DNA from: Nitrospirales bacterium | GTDB lineage: Bacteria; Nitrospirota; Nitrospiria; Nitrospirales; UBA8639 | NCBI GenBank assembly: GCA_021603905.1 | Contig: BQIU01000046.1 | Location: forward strand, 1-33,239 | Direction: 5' to 3' | DNA: 33,239 nucleotides | In this document: positions 27,353 through 33,239 of the stretch, piece by piece | Layout: each line of letters opens with the position of its first letter | Numbering within the stretch: the first letter of the stretch is position 1 | Translations under genes and position numbers: made by a program | Notes under the pieces: generated by a model | Told to the model about the DNA's origin: nothing | Seen by the model: only the letters and a program-made list of their open reading frames with translations | The model's database searches: none

Positions 27353-28681
27353 CTAAAGACGCTGTCGTTGCCACACACAGACTTGATGGGGAGAAAACAT
27401 ACCCAAGCGTCTAAATGAAAACGGATACCCTGACTCAGATATTGTAAAATTCAATATGTCAAAATATTCTCGATGCACAGTATCTTGGGGTTTTCCAAAA
27501 ATCCCGAGAGAGATGAAGTACTGGCCTGGGTTCAAAAGTCCCTGAGGAAACTCACAGATCGATTGATAGAGGCCTGGCTCTTTCATAGCATTCTCTGTGG
27601 CTGGGCCTTCACCGTCAGTGTCATGAGCCGCCCACACCACCGAACCAAATGAATCACGCAAAAAAAGATAGACTTGAAATTCCTTTAATCCATGTTCAAC
27701 TTGATATTCAATTTCTACGTGTATTTTTTGATTAAAATGCATAAGCGAACATTCTTCATTGTCCTCTCCTGACACAATTCTGGCTTGTCTTAACCATGCC
27801 CCAAGCCCCTCTCGTTCCATTTCAGATGGACCAGCCCAGAAGGCCCCCTCCCCTCGCACCTCTGACGACAGATACTTATTAACGATATCGAAAGGGAGTC
27901 CATCATCTTTCACGCAGCCTCCATCGACCCACAAGGCACGACTGCACAGCTGGGTAATAGCCCCCATATTGTGACTGACGAATAGTACCGTTCGCCCTTG
28001 CTTGGCAACGGTACTCATTTTCCCTAGACATTTTGCTTGAAATTCGGCATCTCCAACAGCTAACACTTCATCAACAATAAGAATTTGAGGCTCTAAATGT
28101 GCTGCAACAGCAAACGCCAGTCGCACATTCATACCACTCGAATACCGTTTAACGGGTGTATCAAGAAATTTTTCTACTCCAGAGAAATCCACGATTTCAT
28201 CAAACTTCCTATCAATCTCCTTCTTCTTCATTCCTAACACGGTTCCGTTCAGATACACATTTTCTCGTCCAGTTAGCTCTGGATGAAACCCTGTTCCTAC
28301 TTCAAGCAGACTTGAACTCTTTCCGTGGACTTCGATGTGCCCTCGCGTGGGAAAGGCAATCTTGGATAAAATTTTCAGCATGGTAGACTTACCCGCGCCA
28401 TTCTTTCCCACAATGCCAACAACCTCGCCTTTTTCCACGGAAAAAAATACGTTTCGTAACGCCCAGAAAAGATCAGAACCATTGATATTCGCTGAAAACT
28501 CAACATCAGAACTCACGTCGTCAAACGTATAAAGTGAACGGTATTTTCGATAATTTCTTAACGGGCTTTTTACGAAATTGAGAAAACTTGCCACTAAACT
28601 ATCATGCATTTCTTCTTTTAACCCAATACGGTAACACTTACTGACGTTTTCAACTTTAATAGCAACATTCCTGGAATTCAT
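27353..28681 (-). CDS. wzt: Polysaccharide ABC transporter ATP-binding protein with carbohydrate-binding-type C-terminus
   Basis: 442 residues from ATG 28681 (GAGG upstream; an in-frame GTG at 28696 is possible). The ABC domain is complete: GKNGAGKST at 92-100 (Walker A), SSGM near 181 (signature loop), ILIVDE at 200-205 (Walker B), SHN with switch His237. The last about 150 residues form an extra beta-rich domain (HVEIEYQVEHGLKEFQVYLF in pieces HVEIEYQV and FQVYLFLRDS; CEFPQGLLNPGQYFISLGIF as LLNPGQYFISLGIF) like the Wzt C-terminal domain that binds the modified chain end in E. coli O8/O9a. It pairs with the permease gene upstream, separated by about 140 bp. Confidence 0.93.
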   Translation of the reverse strand: MNSRNVAIKVENVSKCYRIGLKEEMHDSLVASFLNFVKSPLRNYRKYRSLYTFDDVSSDVEFSANINGSDLFWALRNVFFSVEKGEVVGIVGKNGAGKSTMLKILSKIAFPTRGHIEVHGKSSSLLEVGTGFHPELTGRENVYLNGTVLGMKKKEIDRKFDEIVDFSGVEKFLDTPVKRYSSGMNVRLAFAVAAHLEPQILIVDEVLAVGDAEFQAKCLGKMSTVAKQGRTVLFVSHNMGAITQLCSRALWVDGGCVKDDGLPFDIVNKYLSSEVRGEGAFWAGPSEMEREGLGAWLRQARIVSGEDNEECSLMHFNQKIHVEIEYQVEHGLKEFQVYLFLRDSFGSVVWAAHDTDGEGPATENAMKEPGLYQSICEFPQGLLNPGQYFISLGIFGKPQDTVHREYFDILNFTISESGYPFSFRRLGMFSPHQVCVWQRQRL

Positions 28682-28821
28682 CGTACCCTCGACCACCCGA
28701 CATTACTGAACCTATTTCGTATCAGAATTCGCATGAACCGTCTCACCTCAACGTCTCAGACTTCCATCTACACTGGAGAAAAGACCTTGGAGCACATGAA
28801 CCTAGTGCTCTCAAGAATTCA

Positions 28822-29661
28822 TTAGAGAACATCAACCATCATATATTCCATTCGCTTGAAATACCACGCGCCACTGATGAAGAGGAGAATGGTCACGATC
28901 ATGCCTGGCACAATATAGATCCAGGGCATTGGTGTTCCGAGTAAACAGGCACGATAGCCTTCGATAATTCCAACAATCGGATTCAAAGAATAAAAAAAAC
29001 GTAGAGTTGCGTCTAGCGACGATGCTGAATACACAATCGGGGCGGAGTACATGAGCATCCCAATACCAAATTGCATCCCAAACCTTACATCACGAAACCT
29101 CACGGCAAGCGACGATAACCACAACCCCACGGCTGATGGAAACATCACCATAAAAATAAGAAATAAGGGAAGATAGAGTACATTCCATGTTGGTGAAATA
29201 TCATAGTACAGAAGAACACCAATGATGATTATGAAAGAAATCGAGAAGTCCACTAGCTTGGCTAACACGCTACTCAAAGGGAAAATTAGCCGTGGAAAAT
29301 ATATTTTGCCGAGCATCGCCATCCCAGACACAAGACTTTGACTTGAAGAAGTCATCGTTTGAGATAAATAGGTCCACGGAACGACCCCAATGGAGGAAAA
29401 TACAATATACGGGATTCCTTCCGAAGATAACTGTGCAATATTTCCAAAAATAACGGTAAAGATAATAATCTGAACTAGTGGGTTCAGGATGGCCCAAGCA
29501 AAGCCAAGGATAGTTTGCGCATACAAGACTTTCACATCTCGCCAAACAAGAAAATACAATAGGTCACGATAATCGAAAAGTTCTTTAAGATCTGATAACG
29601 ACCAGCCTGACCTAGGCCGAATTATGTCAACCGAATCTTTAATCACCGTTGCATCGTTCAT
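28822..29661 (-). CDS. wzm: Polysaccharide ABC transporter permease
   Basis: 279 residues. ABC-2 family permease: an N-terminal cytosolic part with LFDYRDLLYFLVWRDVKVLY (read as LFDYRDLLYF and WRDVKVLYAQT), six hydrophobic helices, FGIGMLMYSAPIVYS, and the family ending NPIVGIIEGYRACLLG. The pairing with a Wzt having a C-terminal domain indicates export of O-antigen or capsule across the inner membrane. ATG start at 29661, SD weak. It opens a minus-strand run wzm, wzt, nodB-like, methyltransferase. Confidence 0.94.
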   Translation of the reverse strand: MNDATVIKDSVDIIRPRSGWSLSDLKELFDYRDLLYFLVWRDVKVLYAQTILGFAWAILNPLVQIIIFTVIFGNIAQLSSEGIPYIVFSSIGVVPWTYLSQTMTSSSQSLVSGMAMLGKIYFPRLIFPLSSVLAKLVDFSISFIIIIGVLLYYDISPTWNVLYLPLFLIFMVMFPSAVGLWLSSLAVRFRDVRFGMQFGIGMLMYSAPIVYSASSLDATLRFFYSLNPIVGIIEGYRACLLGTPMPWIYIVPGMIVTILLFISGAWYFKRMEYMMVDVL

Positions 29662-30025
29662 AGTGCTTACGTCTATCTCTTACAAAATCTATGGGTGTAG
29701 TCTGACATTAGGTACATAGGTGCGCTTGAAGACCACTAAGCAGTCTAGCTCGTCTTAATCATACGAATATGGTCATACCCTGCGATCTAAGATCCTCGAC
29801 AACATTTCCTCTTTCCAATCTGTAGTCTCTTTTGCTCCAATATAGGGGATACCAGCACGAGAAACAATTTACTCATTTATAGGTTAACGTTCATGAGTGA
29901 AAACAACCATTCCTCACACACATCAACTTAGAATAGAGATTGAGGGGAGCGTAGAAGCAGATTTTTTGAAGAAGAGTGTTGAATCACGTAGAGCATCAAC
30001 CAGTAGAACCTTTAAGGCAACTTCC
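29662..30025. other. 364-bp stretch without a recognisable gene
   Basis: Between the permease gene and the small exported protein gene. A minus-strand frame of about 40 codons continues past the end of the small gene but has no start and no recognised homology. It presumably holds the promoter of wzm; no confident -35/-10 pair was found. Confidence 0.4.
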
Positions 30026-30553
30026 TCAGCGTTTACCAACGACCTTCCAAGTTCCCTGCTGATCTCGATTGAGACTCAAGTGAAAACTTTCAGAAGGACC
30101 ATTGACCCTGTCGATAGATACGACGGCTGTCCTTCTTATTTTCTTGTTAGAGAGAGAACCTTTCGCGGACAGAATATCATCGTCTTTTTTTCTCTTGCGA
30201 GATGATACGTTACCCTGCAATTGACGTGGACGAAAGACTTCAATCGAACCGCGAAGTTTACTTCCTCCATAGTGGTCACGCAAAAACTGTGGATAGGCTT
30301 TATTTTCCCGCACAAGTTTGCCAATCATGACCGAAAGATTACCGTCAATATATCGTTCAAGCGTCACTGTATCTCCAAGTTGGAGAGCACGAATAAATGG
30401 ATGAATTAGTTCTTGCAGGATTTGATTACGCTCAACGTCATCCGTAGGTTCAAACATTTCTCGCTCGAATGCTTGATGACTAGCGAACGCATTCATGACC
30501 AACAAACCACAGAGAGATATCGAAGCGATAAGAATAGTTTTTAGGTACCACAT
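30026..30553 (-). CDS. Small exported protein of unknown function
   Basis: 175 residues. Signal peptide: KT near the start, a hydrophobic core ILIASISLCGLLVM, and a likely signal-peptidase site after AFA near residue 24. The mature part has LIHPFIRALQLGDTVTLERY, and ends in GTWKVVGKR; this spacing of a helical start and a WKV end recalls NTF2/SnoaL-like small periplasmic domains, a weak fold-level guess. The middle is basic (SSRKRKKDDD). ATG at 30553 with AGAGG 9 nt upstream, and 15 bp from the end of the giant surface protein gene, so co-transcribed. Function unknown. Confidence 0.7.
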   Translation of the reverse strand: MWYLKTILIASISLCGLLVMNAFASHQAFEREMFEPTDDVERNQILQELIHPFIRALQLGDTVTLERYIDGNLSVMIGKLVRENKAYPQFLRDHYGGSKLRGSIEVFRPRQLQGNVSSRKRKKDDDILSAKGSLSNKKIRRTAVVSIDRVNGPSESFHLSLNRDQQGTWKVVGKR

Positions 30554-30568
30554 ACAGTCAAACCTCTA

Positions 30569-33239
30569 CTAGGGAGTTGTGCATGTTCCTCCGCTCAAAG
30601 CTATACACCAAAGAGAAGCAATGGATTGATACCCAGCTCCATTTGGATGCAAACCATCACTCGAGAGTTCAGTTTGGTTTCCTTGAAAGTGAGTAAACAA
30701 ATTCGGTGGCGTCACCGTCAACCCGTTACTCAGAACAAGTTCATCGACCACAATATTATAATCTTGAATGAACGCAATACTCGAACTATTTGTGGTATAC
30801 GGGACTTTAGCAAGATATACTTCTCTGTTTTGACTGGGATCGTGCAGCAGATTGATCACTTGCTGGACATTGTCCTTATATGACCCAGGATATCCTGGGT
30901 CATTTGGATTCAGCCCTTTCCCACTTGGAACAAGCCCTGAGTTCGCATCATTTGCGCCAATCAAAATCAAGAAAATAGAGGTTTTCTTTCGCTTCTTAAG
31001 AATTTTCGGTGCACGAATGACGATGCCGGCTGAAGAGTCTCCACTGACTCCATCATTGTGAATATCGTGCGGGTATCCATGTTCAACAGTCAGAAGGTCA
31101 TTTAAAATTGGGGTAAACCCAAGACCCGTATTTGTGTTTCTTCCATCTTGAGAGGTCCTATCCGTTGGATCATCATCACCTACGCCCACGGTAATACTAT
31201 CTCCTATAGCAGCATACACATCTCCAAGTCCTACATTAGTCACGATATCGTAGGTGGTATTACCTGAAGAAATTTCGGTTCCCATATCATCAACAATGAA
31301 GGCTTCAACTTGATGATTATCACCCACCAGACCCGAAAACGTCGTCTGGAATGTATCTGGATGAATCACTCCATTGGCTGGAAGAATGATTGTCTGCTCT
31401 TGAGCACCACTATCAACAGAAAACTTGACTCCCCATCCGGCATGTAATGCTTGAGTCAAACACACGCTCGCACTTACCGTTAAAGTCGGCCGAGATTGCA
31501 CTTCGTTGGATAATGGATCAATAAAGCGCACAAATGGGACCTGGCAGACTCCCTCTATATTGGCCTCTGCCATTGCAGCCCACCGATTTCCGTTTACTTC
31601 TGTGAGAGCAACAAGACGGACGAACTGACCAGTTTTTGGGGGAAATGCCACCCGTTGTTCAGCCTGACTATTAATAAAGGTACCATTAGCAACCGGTGAT
31701 CCCCAGTCTCGACCATCTTCACTAATGTAAATATGGTAATGAGCAATACGGCCATTCGCTCCTCCACTGTTTGGCCGTGGAAGATACCGAAAGGCATCAA
31801 TAGTAAAGGCTGCACCTAAATCAATCTGAATATCATGAGGGCCCTCGACATTATTCCATTGAGTCGTCCAGATGGTATTCGGATTGCCATCCAGGACGTT
31901 ACTGGCAGAATGATTTCCTAGTATAACTTCCTCACTATTCACAAACGTTATAGTCCAATCTGCACGAGGAAGTACTGAGTTTCCTCCAGGAAGCACCTTA
32001 ATGGTGACAGAGGCCGGAAAAGGATCTGCAAGGCCAAATACATCTGTCACCGTAAATGTCACGGTATAGGTCCCTGGATTATTAAATGTCATGGGCCCAG
32101 GATCTTCCAGAAAAGATTCAGGAATACTTGGATCACCAAAATTCCAGTGAAAACTCAACGGAGAATCTCCATTGGAATCGAAAAACGTTCCAGAAAACGA
32201 CACTTGGTTTCCACTATTTATCGTGACATGGGTTGAAGGTACGTCGATGATTCCATTTGGAGCATAATTCCCGGAGAAAGGAGCTCCAAGGACATTCAGC
32301 TCTGCAAGGTTGTTAAATTGAAATCCATTAAAATCACCAAGAGGAACAATTCGTACATACTGTGCGGCCATTCGCGGGAAGATAAATTCTTTTTCCTGAA
32401 AGTTGTATGAAAATTCACCACTATTTACAGGATTTCCCCAATTTACCCCATCTTCACTCAAGTAAAACTCAAAAAATGAAATCCAACCTGCCTCCTCAAC
32501 TGAGGAAGGAAGGGCACGAAATCCCTCAATTTCATAGGTATTGCCCAAATCCAATTCAAGATTATGTGGACGAGAATTTAAGGTTTGCCAAACAGTATTT
32601 GTATTACCGTCGAATGCATTACTTGCCAGATTTCCAGAATCCTGACTACTCACAGAGTGAACGGACCACTGAGCCTGATTTAGAAGCATAATGTTTTCAG
32701 TAACAGTCACCCCTGCATCTACAGTATCTGAATTGGAGTCGGTCACCCGGACCGTCGAGGTCCCCGCATTCGGCCCCGCTGTATACAGGCCCGTCGTCGC
32801 ATTCACCGTCGCCCCCCCACTCGTATCCGTTTGCACACTGAACGTGTACGGGGGCACCCCGTTCACCCCGTCAAAGTCCTGCTGCCCCCCAGTGGCGACC
32901 GTCCCCGATGGGGGACTGATCGAGAACGCACCCTGCACGGTCACCATGGCGTCCGCCGTCACCGGCGGCGAGTCTGAATCCGTCACCCGGACCGTCGAGG
33001 TCCCCGCATTCGGCCCCGCCGTGTACAGCCCTGTCGTCGGATTCACCGTCGCCCCCCCACTCGTATCCGTTTGCACACTGAACGTGTACGGGAGCACTCC
33101 GTTCACCCCGTCAAAGTCCTGCTGCCCCCCAGTGGCGACCGTCCCCGATGGGGGACTGATCGAGAGCGCACCCTGTACCGTCACCATGGCGTCCGCCGTC
33201 GCCGGCGGCGAATCTGAATCCGTCACCCGGACCGTCGAA
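30569..33239 (-). CDS. Giant surface protein with discoidin, PKD and C-terminal SGNH hydrolase domains (partial)
   Basis: At least 889 residues; the 5' end lies outside the window, since the apparent start at 33226 is a Val codon inside a repeat. In order: tandem 80-residue repeats (33239 to about 32742), F5/8 type C discoidin-like domain (about 32690-32275), PKD domain (about 32250-31985, with FHWNFGD and YTVTFTVTD), a second F5/8 type C domain (about 31965-31550), an Ig/FN3-like segment (about 31540-31240), and an SGNH hydrolase domain (about 31240-30575) with AAIGDSIT, NDGVSGDSS, GANDAN and SDGLHPNGAGY, all four blocks intact. It is presumably a secreted or surface esterase that binds carbohydrate. 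It ends in CTTP without a sorting signal I recognise. It is followed at 15 bp by the small exported protein gene. Confidence 0.85.
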   Translation of the reverse strand, partial: STVRVTDSDSPPATADAMVTVQGALSISPPSGTVATGGQQDFDGVNGVLPYTFSVQTDTSGGATVNPTTGLYTAGPNAGTSTVRVTDSDSPPVTADAMVTVQGAFSISPPSGTVATGGQQDFDGVNGVPPYTFSVQTDTSGGATVNATTGLYTAGPNAGTSTVRVTDSNSDTVDAGVTVTENIMLLNQAQWSVHSVSSQDSGNLASNAFDGNTNTVWQTLNSRPHNLELDLGNTYEIEGFRALPSSVEEAGWISFFEFYLSEDGVNWGNPVNSGEFSYNFQEKEFIFPRMAAQYVRIVPLGDFNGFQFNNLAELNVLGAPFSGNYAPNGIIDVPSTHVTINSGNQVSFSGTFFDSNGDSPLSFHWNFGDPSIPESFLEDPGPMTFNNPGTYTVTFTVTDVFGLADPFPASVTIKVLPGGNSVLPRADWTITFVNSEEVILGNHSASNVLDGNPNTIWTTQWNNVEGPHDIQIDLGAAFTIDAFRYLPRPNSGGANGRIAHYHIYISEDGRDWGSPVANGTFINSQAEQRVAFPPKTGQFVRLVALTEVNGNRWAAMAEANIEGVCQVPFVRFIDPLSNEVQSRPTLTVSASVCLTQALHAGWGVKFSVDSGAQEQTIILPANGVIHPDTFQTTFSGLVGDNHQVEAFIVDDMGTEISSGNTTYDIVTNVGLGDVYAAIGDSITVGVGDDDPTDRTSQDGRNTNTGLGFTPILNDLLTVEHGYPHDIHNDGVSGDSSAGIVIRAPKILKKRKKTSIFLILIGANDANSGLVPSGKGLNPNDPGYPGSYKDNVQQVINLLHDPSQNREVYLAKVPYTTNSSSIAFIQDYNIVVDELVLSNGLTVTPPNLFTHFQGNQTELSSDGLHPNGAGYQSIASLWCIALSGGTCTTP
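32742..33239 (-). repeat. 240-bp in-frame tandem repeats in the surface protein gene
   Basis: Units 32742-32981 and 32982-33221 are each exactly 240 bp (80 codons). I count 12 differences between them, about 95% identity. A third unit begins at 33222 and leaves the window. Each encodes a beta-sandwich-like segment including PPSGTVATGGQQDFDGVNGV, then PYTFSVQTDTSGG, and GTSTVRVTDS. The first unit is about 67% GC by my count, against about 38% in a sampled stretch of the next domain. Confidence 0.9.

Noticed and set aside
29897..30205. Plus-strand frame of 102 codons antisense to the small exported protein
   Set aside because: The opposite strand has a signal peptide and a good ribosome binding site; this frame looks like a shadow.
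32742..33239. CRISPR-like array
   Set aside because: The repeats are 240 bp, coding in frame, without spacers; they are protein domain repeats.

Overview
The window looks like chromosomal DNA of a Gram-negative bacterium. By eye its GC content is in the low-to-mid 40s percent, with one sharp GC-rich island at the right end. It carries a large cell-surface polysaccharide (O-antigen or capsule type) gene region. A two-component polysaccharide ABC exporter (Wzm/Wzt type), five glycosyltransferases, six SAM-dependent methyltransferase-like proteins and a CDP-sugar module support this. I cannot assign the species; a Nitrospirota-like or similar environmental lineage is only a guess. No tRNA, rRNA, CRISPR array, transposase or intact insertion sequence was seen.

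Layout, left to right. At 0.1-1.0 kb, an FkbM-like protein lies on the minus strand, divergent from a plus-strand O-acylation pair at 1.2-3.9 kb (MBOAT acyltransferase and membrane-anchored SGNH protein). From 4.0 kb onward every supported gene is on the minus strand. At 4.0-11.0 kb there are two GT4 and one GT2 glycosyltransferases, a second membrane-anchored SGNH protein, a methyltransferase and a hexapeptide acyltransferase. At 11.1-16.2 kb is a sugar-nucleotide module: glucose-1-phosphate cytidylyltransferase (RfbF), RmlC-type epimerase, zinc-binding C-methyltransferase, DUF4910 aminopeptidase-like protein and a short-chain dehydrogenase. At 16.3-18.9 kb are a PIG-L deacetylase, a small methyltransferase-like protein and an ATP-grasp-like protein. 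At 19.0-21.4 kb is a 783-residue membrane protein with a spermidine-synthase-like C-terminus. A 748-bp stretch follows that holds a possible gene remnant. At 22.1-26.6 kb are FkbM, GT2, GT4 and a methyltransferase; at 26.6-29.7 kb a NodB-type deacetylase, Wzt with a long C-terminal domain, and Wzm. At 30.0-33.2 kb are a small exported protein and the 3' part of a giant surface protein (240-bp tandem repeats, discoidin, PKD, discoidin, Ig-like, SGNH esterase) that runs off the window.

How it may work together (inference): glucose-1-phosphate is activated with CTP and converted into a modified, probably C-methylated deoxy-sugar. The glycosyltransferases build the chain in the cytoplasm. Methyltransferases, a NodB deacetylase and a PIG-L deacetylase modify it, and Wzm/Wzt exports it. 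The MBOAT/SGNH pair would add acyl groups at the envelope. Not seen in the window: CDP-glucose 4,6-dehydratase, an initiating sugar-phosphate transferase, Wzx/Wzy, and ligation or anchoring genes.
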